This document shows, one piece after another, positions 11,870 to 24,165 of a stretch of 64,000 bases of DNA. Origin of the DNA: Gibbula magus (taxonomy: Eukaryota; Mollusca; Gastropoda; Trochida; Trochidae); assembly GCA_936450465.1 (NCBI GenBank), contig OW388296.1:53806431-53870430 (forward strand), read 5' to 3'. The notes under the pieces were generated by a model. The model searched no databases. It saw only the letters and a program-made list of their open reading frames with translations, and was not told the DNA's origin. Within the stretch, counting starts at the first letter, position 1, and every line of letters begins with the position of its first letter. A program made the translations under genes and the position numbers.

Positions 11870-12771
11870 CAACAGGCGTGGGGAACAAGTGTCTGTCACG
11901 GATGATGTGCGTTGACTTGCTAGTACGGTTATTCTAATTGACTGAGCGAGATCCAACACTTTTTCACCACCGATAGCAATACTTCATTTGGACCTCAGCC
12001 TTCCATCTTCATAATAGTGTGGTATTGTGATCGTGATATTACCACAGGATAACAAACGTGAAGAGAGCGGTCTTTATGCCTTGATGGTGGAGCGAGAGCG
12101 AGCGGGAGCACAGAAAACCCGGGCGGAAGCGCATGACACGAGAATATCCCAACATGCACTGTATACACTAGGGACCAGTCATTTACATCCGTTTGTAAGG
12201 GAGAAGTGCTTGAACATCCATTACTGTTAGGTTGACCTCTGATTTGGTGAATATCTTTGATATCACATATACTCGACAGGTCGATGTCATGATATCATGA
12301 TATCACATATGTATTCACCTCATCATAAATACCGCACCACCCACTGTTTATCACTAAATAAAACTTAATCTGCAACCTCACTACAGACCTAGTCTAAAAT
12401 TTAGTCTGAGGGATTTAATAACCACTCTACCTTCACCCATGTGATTTATTGCTCATGTGTATAGACTTGCTGCATAAAGACCTAGACTGTATTAAAGGCT
12501 GTTATCTTTCACACAGTCATGGGACAGAACATTGTCGCCTCACTCAATATCCATGTTATCTCCCTTCAACTGTTTCCCTCTCGTATTTCTAGTCTGTTTC
12601 CTCTTGATTTTGAATGTTTGAATAGCTCAGGGTTTTTGTTAATAATATTTGATTCATTTTGATGTCATCATTGTGGTGATATTCTTGAGGAAGGTTGATA
12701 ACACACTGTTTTGACAGATCTTATCTTTGCAATGATTAGGTTATTTCATATTAGCTGATTTCATTTCATGT

Positions 12772-12772
<1 letters not shown>
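11870..12772. other. No gene seen
   Basis: A locally GC-richer patch (12050-12140) lies upstream of the acidic-protein gene. The open frame at 12027-12230 shows no recognisable domain. Confidence 0.45.

Positions 12773-12867
<95 letters not shown>
12773..12867. repeat. (TA)n microsatellite
   Basis: About 47 pure TA units. Confidence 0.95.
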
Positions 12868-12869
<2 letters not shown>

Positions 12870-13071
12870 GTTAAAAAATAAGCACCTAAATTTTTACCTA
12901 AATTTGCTACTTCCCTTGTGTCTAAACTACGTGATATACTTTCGGTTTCAGATGTCATAAACAACAGTTTTGATACCAAGTTGACTTTCACACATTAGAA
13001 CATACAATATCTTGCAAAATAAGGAAGTACCTGGTTGGTGAAATGTCCTCCTATTGTTCACCAATTGTTGA

Positions 13072-13099
13072 TGAAAAATCTATGATCATAGATTTTTCA
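13072..13099. repeat. Perfect 28-bp palindrome
   Basis: A 14-bp arm (TGAAAAATCTATGA) meets its exact reverse complement with no spacer. Confidence 0.9.
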
Positions 13100-13303
13100 A
13101 TGTATTTTAAATATTCTCTCCTGTTCAATCTGTTAAACGCCTCCCTTTGTTCAAGAGGCGTCATTAAGTTAACACTGACCAGATTTCGCCAGTAGGCCAC
13201 TTTTACTGAAATTTGTGATTTTGATGATCAACAGTGCTGTAGTGGCTTTTAACTAAAAGGCAGCTGCTAAAGTTGACTTGACAGAAATTAATTACTAATA
13301 TTA

Positions 13304-13656
13304 AAGGGACTGTAGTACGTTTTCGCAAATTTTATTATTTCAAATTTGCCATTTTAATGATAGTTAATGTCATTTAAATTTACTTTAGAGAGTAAAATAT
13401 CTCATAACACAAACCAATTATCAGTAGTGGTAATAACGATTTTGCATATAAAGCAAAAAATGCATGGCAGCCAATTTATTGTGAACACATTTGATTATTT
13501 TGCATTACAAAAATGATACCATTGGCTTTACCGAACCATGTACACTCATTTTTAACTTGATTTTCCGAAGAGAGGGGGGTGTTTTATTATCTGTGACATT
13601 ATTTTTCAAATACATTTCATCGACTTATTTGACCGAAAAACGTGCTACTGCCCCTT
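13304..13656. mobile_element. TA-flanked MITE, family M1 copy 1
   Basis: Terminal inverted repeats AAGGGACTGTAGTACG and CGTGCTACTGCCCCTT, with TA on both sides. It is collinear with 31618-31956, sharing GTAGTGGTAATAACG, AAAGC and TGTGAACACATTT. There is no coding capacity; TA duplication suggests Tc1/mariner-type mobilisation. Confidence 0.8.
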
Positions 13657-14138
13657 TAGAGGGACCAATATCCACTTCCATTTCTCAGTATGTAACATGT
13701 TATTGAAAACCCAAATACCAAAATTCTATAAATAATAATATCCAACAGACGCTAAACTTTATCTGATTGAAATGTTCTTTCTTAAACTGCTAGATGATGA
13801 TTATCTAATACCATACGGTTACTTTTACTGACACACTGTCTTCTTTCTTATCTAACAAATTTTGCTGTTAATGCTTTTGCTTCGGTCATGCTTTTGTGTA
13901 TTTATCTAAGTATGTTCATATGTATTTAACATAATTTAAATGGATTTCCTTACATCCTTGAGTTATGTGATATGATAGATTATAACTAAAAACATATATT
14001 TGAGAACTTTAATAAGGAAATGAATATTTTGTATTTTATATTTGACACCTATGGGTAGAAATGTTATTTTATGCTAATATCAAAATGAAATAATCTCTTT
14101 TAATTCCTAGTCCCTCGTGTGATGTGTTACATTTTTAG
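13657..14138. other. No gene seen
   Basis: AT-rich sequence without recognisable features. Confidence 0.4.
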
Positions 14139-15130
14139 CTCATCAGGCCTGAAAGGCCTATTTTCATCTTCTTCTCCAGTTCCAAAAGGTCGAGAGAGCT
14201 GAAAAATTGTGTGCAGACTCCTTGGCTAATGGGGATTCTAAATTGTAGATTTCGTGACCCCGTGACCCCAAATGGGGTCACAGGGGTCACATCCTTAAAA
14301 ACCTATTTTCATTTTCTTCTCCAGTTCCAAAAGGTCTAGAGAGCTGAAAAATTGTGTGCAGACTCTTGGCCAATGGGGATTCTAAATTGTAGATTTCGTG
14401 ACCCAATGACCCCAAATTGGGTCACAGGGGTCACATCCTTTAAAACCTATTTTCATCTTCTTCTCCAGTACCAAAACGTCAAGTTGTATGCAGACTCCTT
14501 GGCTAATGGGGGATTCTAAATTGTAGATTTTGTGACCCCATGACCCCAAATGAGGTCACAGGGGTCCCATCCTTTAAAACCTATTTTCATCTTCTTCTCC
14601 AGTACCAAAAGGTCTAGAGAGCTGAAAAGTTGTGTGCAGACTCCTTGGCTAATGGGGATTCTAAATTGTAGATTTCGTGTTTAAATGTTTAAAAACCTGT
14701 TTTCATCTTCTTCTCCAGTTCCAAAAGATCTAGAGAGCTGAAAAATTGTGTGCATACTCCTTGACCAATGGGGATTCTAAATTGTAGATTTCGTGACCCC
14801 ATGACCCCAAATGGGGCCACAGGGGTCACATCCTTAAAAACCTATTTTCATCTTCTTCTCCAGTTCCAAAAGGTCTAGAGAGCTGAAAAATTGTGTGCAG
14901 ACTCCTTGGCCAATGGGGATTCTAAATTGTAGATTTTGTGACCCTGTGATCCCAATCTAGGTCAAGGGTCATGACCCAAAAACCTATTTTCATCTTCTTC
15001 TCCAGTTTATATGTAAAGCTCTAGAAAGGTGAAATGTTGTGCAGAGATTCTTTGGTCAAAGGTGATTCTTGATTGTAGGATTGGTGACTCTGTGACTCCA
15101 AATGTGGGTCACAGGGGTCATGATCTGAAA
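14139..15130. repeat. About 144-bp tandem repeat, 6-7 copies
   Basis: The CTTCTCCAGT block recurs at 14171, 14316, 14460 and onward. Each unit also carries GAGAGCTGAAAAATTGTG, GGGGATTCTAAATTGTAG and a GTGACCCCATGACCCC...GGGGTCAC arm pair. The array starts with AGCTCATCAGGCCTGAAAGG, a motif seen again at 42526, so the array is probably the interior of a dispersed element. Its last unit is the most diverged. Confidence 0.85.
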
Positions 15131-15734
15131 CCCATATTATTTTGCTTGTTAACAATGTATTACTTGAGATAACTTAGATATTCAACATTAGATGATAAAT
15201 CAATGAAATACAGATGAGCTACAGAACCCATGGCTCTATTTTTCAAGAAATGTTTTGATGTGACAAGATAAAATATGATAAAGTAAGAAATCATGCACCT
15301 CAAACAAAGAGATGGAGGTCAATTATGAAGTTATTCGGATCAAACTACTAATGACTAAAACTTATAATGTACCTGCATCCCAAACAAAAGCCTACCTGAG
15401 TCAAGTCATTATGTTTTACAAATACATAATGTGTATGCAATAATATCATTTTCTACGTTTTAAAGCAACTTGCACTCGTTTTATATCTGCGTTTGTGTAT
15501 GTGTGTTGTGTATGTGTGTTGTGTATGTGTGTTGTGTATGTGTGTTGTGTATGTGTGTTGGATGGATGGGCGTGTGCGTGCATTCTCAGTGATGTGATTG
15601 TGTGTATGTGTTGATGTGTTTTTTAAAACAATGATATTCTGATATCGTGTCTCAAAGGCCTCGTGACCGGATGCTGATTTTATACTTTCTGATTGTTTAT
15701 TGTACAATGCAGCACGTGACACGTCAACAATATA
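15131..15734. other. No gene; short GT-rich minisatellite at 15493-15560
   Basis: The unit TGTGTATGTGTGTTG is repeated about five times near 15493-15560. The remainder shows nothing supportable. Confidence 0.6.
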
Positions 15735-16180
15735 TTTCTTCTTCTTCTTCTTCTTCTTCTTTTTTTTCTCTTCTTCTTCTTCTTCTTCTTCTGCTTCTTC
15801 TTCTTCTTCTTCTTCTTCTTCTTCTTCTTCTTCTTCTTCTTCTGCTTCTTCTTCTTCTGCTTCTTCTTCTTCTTCTTCTTCTTCTTCTTCTTCTTCTTCT
15901 TCTTCGTCTTCTTCTTCTTCTTCTTCTTCTTCTTCTTCTTCGTCTTCTTCTTCTTCTTCTTCTTCTTCTTCTTCGTCTTCTTATTCTTCTTCTTCTTCGT
16001 CTTCTTCTTCTTCGTCTTCTTCTTCTTCTTCTTCTTCTGCTTCTTCTTCTTCTTCTTCTTCTTCTTCTTCTTCTGCTTCTTCTTCTTCTTCTTCTTCTTC
16101 TTCTTCGTCTTCTTCTTCTTCTTCTTCTTCGTCTTCTTCTTCTTCTTCTTCTTCTTCTTCTTCTGCTGCTGCTGCTTCTG
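15735..16180. repeat. (TTC)n / (GAA)n expansion of about 445 bp
   Basis: An almost pure polypyrimidine plus strand with sparse TGC, CGT and TTA interruptions and a short (TGC)4 end. It stays open in several frames as homopolymeric Ser, Leu, Phe, Arg or Lys; none should be read as a protein. Confidence 0.98.
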
Positions 16181-18043
16181 TATGTAATAATATAAATATC
16201 CACGTTTTAAATCAACTCGCACTCGTTTTATATTATGGCATGGTGTCAGTACTTGAAGAAGTGCTACTCAAATGTGAAAACAATGACAGATATGTTTTGC
16301 CAATCGTAATGGTTAAATAACAACATGAACATACATAGTTTGAAATGTCATTTAGAATGAATTCGAAAAAGGGAATCGATTTTGGTGTAGGATATTGTAG
16401 ACCAAAAAGGAAACTTTTTCTTAAAAGAAACCCAAACATTTTTTAAATTTTGAAGGCATGAAAAATGCAGTTCTGCAGTTCTAGTATATTGTATCTCAAA
16501 ATGTAAATGGTATAGATAAGACATACTAAGGTATTATATCCAACACAACACCTTTTGAAATGTAAATTAAGTCAAAAGAGTAAATCGCTCTATAGCATAT
16601 TTCATCATAATGTCCAACCATCCCAATTGGTCAGAGAAAATTGGAGCCACAGGATATTTTCAATTAGTAAAATGACAAGGCTGACATGTGAAATATTTTT
16701 TAAATGGCAAATAGATGAGCACATGATCAAGCTTATAGTTAAAGTGGTTTCATGTTAAAATTGCCCATAATATTCTAATGACCAAATAAACTAACGGGCA
16801 AAAGAAAGTACAACACTCTATTGTTTTCGATTGATTCAATATTTTAAAGAAATGAGATGCATTTGATTATGGCACGAAACCATGACACCTTTCGGCAGTA
16901 GATTGAATGACTTAATTGGTGACTGTTATATTTTTTTTTAGACAGGGGTAAGAAATTAAATTTACACCAACACGACCCCTACCATGTTTAAAATGTTGTA
17001 AATGTGTGACAAGGCACATAGATTTTCACATAGAATATGTGTTATATGTCGATGAACAATTGTGTTCTCAAAATTAATTTTGGGGAATTAAAAAAACACC
17101 AACAAAAAAAGTATTCATTGACTTTGATTTAATTTTGTGGACTAATTTCCCAAACAAGTCAGTTTTTGAATACAAACTCGAGAAAATTGACTTTGAAAAT
17201 AATACACATGATAAATAACACTGAGTGTTATACTTTATTTTGCACGTCAGTTTAGTCCTTTCTATTGAAATCCATCTATTTCCCATAATGCTTCTTCTTA
17301 TCTCCTGGAGACTGGAACAATAATACATTTATTATGTGGGTATAGCATCGACGTGTATGGAGGGAGGTGTCAAACTGGCTTGAAATATTGTGTGATGGAA
17401 TTATTGACTTCTAACGTGAATGCTATCTTTGGGTTCAAAGGAAAACAAGTTTATCCACTTATTGTGGTCATATTATTAGTGAAAAATTCATTGTGAAATA
17501 CATTTGTATATGCTTAAAAATAGAAAGCCAAATATTACATGTTTCCAAAGTATACTATTATAGTAAATAATTATAGCCTTTTTCTCACCCAAAAGCAGCG
17601 AATTTTTATACTTTCTGGAACATTCTTCTACAACATCAGCTACCCTTGATATCATTGTTATGTCATATGTTGTGTACAGAACAGAACAAGAAGTACGGAT
17701 GATAATCATGTTTAATCAGTATATATATTATACTTTCGAACGTCACATGTCATCGTCCAATCACGTTTGTGGTTCTTATTGTTTGTTATATCAATTAAAA
17801 TTTTAAAGAAATCAAATACTATTTCACTAAAAATTATTTGTGTTATGTTTGTAGGCGTATCACATGTGTAAATACCAATCAATTAATTAGCGATCTATTT
17901 TAATTTCACTGGTTGACATTCATACGCGGTGTTCCCTATCAGTTGGTTGTTGTTTTTACTTTAATGTTTTATTTAGTAAAATATTGATACGTAGGGTTGA
18001 GTATTAAATGAATTACTAAACTCATGGTTATGTGAGAACTAAA
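16181..18043. other. No gene; a solitary TIR-like end at 16787
   Basis: The sequence ATAAACTAACGGGCAAAAGA at 16787 matches the terminal repeat of the 58.8-kb element, but no partner end was found nearby. Otherwise AT-rich with no supportable gene. Confidence 0.45.
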
Positions 18044-18132
18044 TTATGCAACTCGTGAATATAATTTGGTATCAGACGAACGAAAGTGAGTTTAATGAGT
18101 CTGGTACCAAATTCTATTCACGAGTTGCATAA
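18044..18132. repeat. Foldback repeat, 34-bp arms
   Basis: The arms 18044-18077 and 18099-18132 (TTATGCAACTCGTGAATA...) are inverted copies with two mismatches, separated by 21 bp. Confidence 0.85.
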
Positions 18133-18248
18133 AAATTACCCCGCGTTTAGTATTCTACATTTTACATGAGTATTTAGATGTTACAATTATAAAGTTAAAC
18201 GTTAAAACTGGAGATGCGCGGATGTAGCTAGATTCATCAATGTCGTTA

Positions 18249-18722
18249 AAGGTGCATCCATTGTGTTTCATAATATTTTATTTGGCTTTAATACGTTGCA
18301 ACCCACCATATGTGCTGTTTACAACACAAATAAATTCACTCAGCTTGTATATTCATCCCCAATCGCCAAATATATCATAATTACTAGTTTCAAATTAAAA
18401 TCGAGTAACATCATAATGCATGTGCAGAATTGAAACTGCACGTCCCATTTACATGCACAGTAGTTATATGACCCGTTAAACATTATCAATAATTTTTTAA
18501 ATTTTGTCTGTTTTAAATAAGATTCCAAAACTACGTTTGACTCATTGGCGCGCGTCAGTCACAATGCATTGTCCGGTTTTCGATCAGAAATCACTACTCA
18601 ATATACTATGTCGACTATGACCAAAATGGTAGTTTTCGGTAACAGTCGGTACTTCTCGATAAAGTAACACCATTTATAACGTTTGGAATATTTGACCCCC
18701 AACAACACAATGGATGTACCTT
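18249..18722. mobile_element. TA-flanked MITE with AAGGTGCATCC ends
   Basis: Terminal inverted repeats AAGGTGCATCCATTGTG and CACAATGGATGTACCTT, each flanked by TA. 474 bp, no transposase. The ends resemble the M1 family loosely but the interior differs. Confidence 0.75.
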
Positions 18723-18810
18723 TAATACCAGATCATCATTAAGCTGCACTACGTTACATACATACATATATTGTCTAAACTGTTTGAGAGGCATTCTAGA
18801 AGTTGGTGTG

Positions 18811-19093
18811 ATGAAGAAGACAAATATTTATGGATGATCAACTTCTTTATTAACAATAGCGACATTTCGGTAAAGATCCTTATACCGTTATGTTCAATAT
18901 GTTCAACCATTTATGTCATTGTTACCTCATCTTATTGTATTTGTTATCTCTTAATCATACCAACATGTATCCTGTATATAACCTGCTGTTCCACCATCTC
19001 TTCCATATGCTTGATAACGGTATAAGGATCTATACCGAAACGTCGCTATTGTTAATAAAGAAGTTGATCATCCATAAATATTTGTCTTCTTCA
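18811..19093. mobile_element. Foldback element with about 80-bp arms
   Basis: The left arm 18811-18891 and right arm 19014-19093 are near-perfect inverted copies, including GATCAACTTCTTTATTAAC and CGACATTTCGG-type motifs, around a 122-bp spacer. The GAAGTTGAT and CGAAACGTCG motifs tie it to the inverted-repeat elements at 2.1-3.0 and 6.3-6.6 kb. Confidence 0.9.
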
Positions 19094-19152
19094 TACATAT
19101 ATTGTGTAACATGTCGCAACTAATTGCGGTCTGGTTTTAATGAGACAGCTCG

Positions 19153-19669
19153 TTTCATGGATTACAAAACAAAACAAACGTCTTGATGGGAGATGCGACG
19201 GACTACTATCATACTGGACAATTTATTTACTCAAACTATTTCATGGATTACAAAACAAAACAAACGTCTTGATGGGAGATGCGACGGACTACTATCATAC
19301 TGGACAATTTATTTACTCCAACTATTTCATGGATTACAAAACAAAACAAACGTCTTGATGGGAGATGCGACGGACCACTATCATACTGGACAATTTATTT
19401 ACTCAAACTATTTCATGGATTACAAAACAAAACAAACGTCTTGATGGGAGATGCGACGGACTACTATCATACTGGACAATTTATTTACTCAAACTATTTC
19501 ATGGATTACAAAACAAAACAAACGTCTTGATGGGAGATGCGACGGACTACTATCATACTGGACAATTTATTTACTCAAACTATTTCATGGATTACAAAAC
19601 AAAACAAACGTCTTGATGGGAGATGCGACGGACTACTATCATACTGGACTATTTATTTACCCAAACTAT
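19153..19669. repeat. 86-bp tandem repeat, 6 copies
   Basis: Units beginning TTTCATGGATTACAAAAC recur every 86 bp with very few substitutions, for example AAACTA/CAACTA. The period leaves overlapping frames open, so the apparent 80-residue proteins here are artefacts. Confidence 0.95.
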
Positions 19670-20649
19670 TTTGGAACAACGGTGTCGTTGTGACAGCACT
19701 TTATTATTCGCGTACAAACTGTGTAATAATTTCGGATCGTTTGCGTAATTGAGCTGTATCTGAAAACCAACGCCGCCGATGCACATTATACAAGCTCTAC
19801 GTATATAATGCACACACTTAGTAGTTGTTGGGCGGCTTCGAGCCCAAGTTCATGACGAAACAACCGTTTCATTTATACTTGTCAGTCACTCTACACCTGT
19901 TGGATTTTATTCATTGCTTAACCGTTACAACCAAAATGGATCCGAAACTACTGACAACTGTGAGCTTGAACATGTAAGTTCGGATCCACGCCACTGCCTC
20001 ACATTGGGACTGCATAAGTGGTCCAACATAGAGAACTATTTCAAGATACGTTGATAGCTATTCAGCCACTACTCATATAGTTACTGGATCCGAAATACAT
20101 AATGCTTTTCGCAAAACTTACTCCAGTTGATAAGAAATAAGTAAAATCTTAGTCAAATCTTATTTGGCCGCCAGAGTTGATTCGTCGCGAGACTTACAAG
20201 GGTGTACGCGCTTTACAAGTGAAACCTAGACTGAACTTACTAACCTGAAACTTAACCCTAACTCCCTAACCCGTATCCTAACCTGAAATAACCTGAACCC
20301 TAACTAACTTTAACCCTAAACTGACGTTTGGTTGTGAAGTTTTATTTTCGTCAAAATGACCTTTTTTTTTTTAAAAACAATTCATTAGATTTCGCATACT
20401 CTCTCAAAAAGTATGAAACGGGTGAAATGTAATTATTCTATTACAAAAAGTGTTGCACCCCCTTACATTCATATCGAAAATGTGATGCTGTGGACATTTT
20501 AGGATATATGTATTCAACACTAATGACATTAAGATAGGATACTTAATGACTAATGTCTTCGAAGAGACATTTAAAGAAATTACGACTGAATTCACCTATG
20601 GTCATTAGAACAAAAATTAAACATTCAATATATACATAGCAAAAATAGT
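19670..20649. other. No gene; short telomere-like patch at 20233-20320
   Basis: The patch contains irregular CCCTAAC-like words (AACCCTAACTCCCTAACCC and relatives) but no clean hexamer array. Confidence 0.4.
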
Positions 20650-20920
20650 GTTGCACCCCACGTTTTTTCACCAGTTAAAGTTGTCTGATAGGACAACCTT
20701 GTGATATGACAGAAGCATTATCTACCAGTTTAACGAAGCAAATTTCATTCAGATAATGTTTCACAACTTTGTGATATTTGCATTCATAAAATTCTGCTAT
20801 ATTGGTGTCCAGGAACAAGTATTGTTACACTGAAAATTGAAAGTCAGCATTGGTTGTTCTTATGTAAGCAGTTACATTCTTTCAAGAGAACTGATGAACC
20901 TTTAGGAACATACTTTTAAC
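20650..20920 (+). repeat. Dispersed repeat, same family as 6030-6300
   Basis: Aligns with 6030-6300: TTTTTTCACCA, TGTCTGATA, TGATATTTGCATT and TTCTTTCAAGAGAACT-type blocks in the same order. More diverged than the 1.9-kb and 6-kb pair. Confidence 0.6.
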
Positions 20921-21969
20921 CAAACGTCACTCGTAAAGCAGACAAGACAAATTGAACAAAGTTGCTTACTGACGATATTCTGTCTGTATTACTGTAACGA
21001 CACAACTAAATCACAGAGATGTGTTTGATTAACGACTCGAACTCAGAATCTCAGATCTCAGAATAATTCCAAAATCGTATGATTTATCACTAGTTGTCAA
21101 CATTTTTGAAAAAGGGGATGGAATTTTAAGAACCAGTTCTTTCCATATTTTGCTTGAAAAAAGATGTTGTGATGCGTGAAAGTCAAGTTGGTTACAACAT
21201 ATTTGTTTTCGTCCTCCTTACCTAATGTTTATCGTATAGTTTCGGCACAGGAACAATAGTTATTTGGGTAAAAAAACAGTACCATTGCAAATTCATTCTA
21301 CTATCTAGTCTAACACTAACTAACAAAATATTTAACGAGCCTCTTTACAGTCTTCTTTTCAATATTGAATAAAATGATAATAATTTCAGAAAAAATACTT
21401 TTTTTCCCAGAGAATGAGCGTAAGACTATCATCTACTTTCCAGGCATTACATTACATTCATTGCGAAACATTAAACTTTTAAACGCAATTTACTCTAAAA
21501 TATTTAGACTTCACACAGAAAAGATCACGATGTGAATATGTACATTGGTAAGCAATGCTCCAATACGTACGTATAAGCAAGTAATATATGGTAATAATTA
21601 ACACTGTCGCTTTTTCATTTCCAAATTTCCTTTAACATTTTCATATTTTGTAAAATACGGAAATGAGATCAGATGTTCCCATTTGTCTTTTGCGCTTCAC
21701 TTCAATGTTAAAACCACCATGATACCTCTTCTGATTCTGATTCCACTGTCAGGTGACAAGTAGGACAAGAACACTATGGAGGTAGGTCCGTCGTGCTGCT
21801 CACTGCGCTGAGACAACGAGAGCGTCCCATCAGATATCGTAGAACAGATCTTAGCGCGACAGGCAAACGCAACACAAAGGTTCAAAATGTGATTTGAAAA
21901 ATGTTTTTCTACCATTTATTCTAAAAAATGTTACCTAGACTAGAACTCAACGTCCTCTACCGAAAAACG
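20921..21969. other. No gene seen
   Basis: AT-rich. The minus frame at 21697-21915 has no recognised domain. Confidence 0.4.
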
Positions 21970-22230
21970 TAAAAAGCATCCTCAAGTTTTTTTCAAAACA
22001 CAAAAAATGCCCGATAAGAAAGAAAACAACGTGGCAGTAAAACTGATCGTATGATATGTTAGAATCATGATATAGCAGTTAAAGACAGAAACAATATATT
22101 TGCATTTATAAAATCCTGATGTTTTGGTGTCAAATTATACGGAGATATATGAAAGTCATTATCGTTTCTAGTAATGTGATTAATTCCATTCTTTCAAGAG
22201 AACTTACCAAACATCTCTTTTAACAAGTAT
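21970..22230 (+). repeat. Dispersed repeat, same family as 6030-6300
   Basis: Shares CATCCTCAAGTTTTTT, CCGATAAGAAAGAAAAC, CAGTAAAACTGAT and TAATGTGATTAATTCCATTC with the 6-kb copy in the same order. Confidence 0.7.
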
Positions 22231-22527
22231 GCACCTTCAAAATCGAAGATTTTGGAAAATGGCAAATTCAACAAAAAAAAGTTGCATAATGACTGTTTAA
22301 TTTACTGTAGTGACCGACCTAAAGCTTAGAGAAGTGTTTAATTATCGCATTGCACTCACAAGAATCCCTAAATGCATTCCAAAATATTTTGATTATATCT
22401 TTTTTGCAAACATTTTTGGAATTGTTGAGATGAAAAATCAATGGAATTTCAACGACCAGTTAAGTACTCCCTTATTTATATAACGTATTCATTTGGCATT
22501 ATCTTTAAATTTTGAAGTATTAATTTG

Positions 22528-22566
22528 GGGTGGGGGTCATGTCACCTCGATGACAATTGCTTGTTA
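22528..22566 (+). mobile_element. Isolated 3' terminus of the Helentron-like family
   Basis: GGGTGGGGGTCATGTCACC...GCTTGTT matches the 3' ends of the elements at 2.2 kb (reverse complement) and 42.5 kb. No other part of the element was found upstream, so this is a severely truncated copy or a terminal remnant. Confidence 0.5.
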
Positions 22567-22671
22567 TATTGAAGTCAAATAAGATCACATGTCACAATAT
22601 GGAATATTTCGCTGATTTCCAAAAACAGGTGTATATTAAAACTTAATGTTATTTATGCTTATTTAATGATT

Positions 22672-22935
22672 ATACATTATAATAATAACAATAACTCTTT
22701 ATTGTCATCAATACATTGTAAATCGGAAATTCGGTTTGTGCATTTTGCACCTGGCAGCCACAGTGCAGCACCAGTTCAAACATTGTTCTATCCTTATAAT
22801 GCTGAGTGTCAAGCAAGGAAGCAACAACTCCCATCTTTTAGCGTCTTTTGGTATGACGCGACCGGGAATCGAACCCCGATCTTCCGGGTGATGAGCGAAC
22901 ACTCTACCAACTGAAATACATGTACATCTCCGGTT
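22672..22935 (-). mobile_element. tRNA-derived SINE
   Basis: On the minus strand the head has a tRNA-like A box (CAGTTGGTAGAGTGTTCGCTC) and a canonical B box (GGTTCGATTCC) at about 22865-22920. A unique body follows, and the tail is rich in TTATTG/ATT (22672-22700). Length about 260 bp. This is typical of a Pol III-transcribed, LINE-mobilised SINE. The short open frame inside is not a gene. Confidence 0.8.
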
Positions 22936-23927
22936 AATTTGGGGGTGCTACCAATTTTACCGTAAAAATCATTTTGTGCATCTATGCTACTCAGTGTTTG
23001 TTGTGAATGGAAGTCAAATACCCTGTCTATTATGGGACATTCAGTGTGTTATATGTTCTATTGACTAGATATCAGATATTTTGTGTTTCTATAAGTCGGT
23101 TATTTAAATTAACTACGACTTTTTATTAACATTTATTGACCATATCTTCTTGTTTGCAAAGACCGATTAATAATGAAAGGAGCCACGTGAGTGGTCATAT
23201 TTAAAACACAATTCCAATTGTGAAATGGAGGATGTGTTGGAGGAACACAATCGGCCTAGCAAATAGAGAGATCACATGTCTCATTTGCATAGCTAAGAGT
23301 TCTGATATGATCTTTATTATTTACCTGTACCGTTTGGTCACTCTATAGTATACTCCTGGGTGTCCAACTCGACCTACGTATATCTCTCTTAACTTATCAT
23401 CTTGCTGCCTGCCTTTAGTGTGTCGGTGTTGACGACGAAATACCCTGTTGCCTGCTTATATTTAGTATAGTTTCCATTGTCTTTGTCACGAGATTTGCCT
23501 CTTGTCACTCAGTATCTACAGTACCTACAGGCATCTCGCATCAAGTGGTGGTGTAACTGTGATATAATATATAATATATATTCGCCAGGAGATATAAAAA
23601 CAAATCAAACTCTGCATCCAAAATATAATATTCACTCATACCGACTCGGATATAAGATTAAATCATCACTGCTAGGTTTACACCAATTAAAATGTGTACC
23701 TCCATACTGTGCTGGCGTTACATCATGATCCAGACACAAGAGATAAGGGGAGATAATCGGAGACAGTATAACGTACTACAGCATAAAAGTCAAAACTAGT
23801 TATATCAAGTCAAGCATAGTTCTGACAGTTTTACATTGCTTGCATATGTATAGAGGATGGAGTTGTCAGGAGAGACAGTTGAGATAAGGTTGATATAAGG
23901 TTGAGATAAGGGCTCTCTCTAGGCATT
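22936..23927. other. No gene seen
   Basis: AT-rich sequence without supportable features. Confidence 0.4.
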
Positions 23928-24125
23928 GAATGAATGAATCGCTTTATTTCCTCAAGTTTGCGATCCGAAGATTGCACATATAGATCTAAATACATTAAAT
24001 ATTTCAACAACAGTGTCACAATGACATAGCCATACAGGTAGGGAAATATCATATCATATACCTCCGTCACATTACTGAGTATACCAGTTATCCAGCACAT
24101 TAGAGGATAGTAGACGTACATATGA
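23928..24125 (-). mobile_element. Retroelement 3' tail fragment
   Basis: On the minus strand the segment ends in GAGGAAATAAAGCGATTCAT followed by (ATTC)3-like units, the look of a LINE or SINE 3' end. The body has no recognised domain. Confidence 0.35.
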
Positions 24126-24165
24126 TTGAGTTGCAGAAGCAGATAATATAAGCTTCACTCGGATC

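Noticed and set aside
14139..14160. Second histone-like stem-loop (AGGCCTGAAAGGCCT)
   Set aside because: The loop has three bases rather than four, it recurs in a dispersed repeat at 42.53 kb, and no coding frame ends nearby.
15647..16320. Long open frames of poly-Ser, poly-Leu, poly-Arg and poly-Lys
   Set aside because: They are readings of the (TTC)n/(GAA)n tract in different frames and strands.
19140..19752. Series of overlapping 70-83-residue frames with nearly identical sequence
   Set aside because: An 86-bp tandem repeat without stops in two frames produces them; no domain or start context.
20233..20320. Interstitial telomere block
   Set aside because: CCCTAA-like words are irregular and interrupted; not a clean TTAGGG array.
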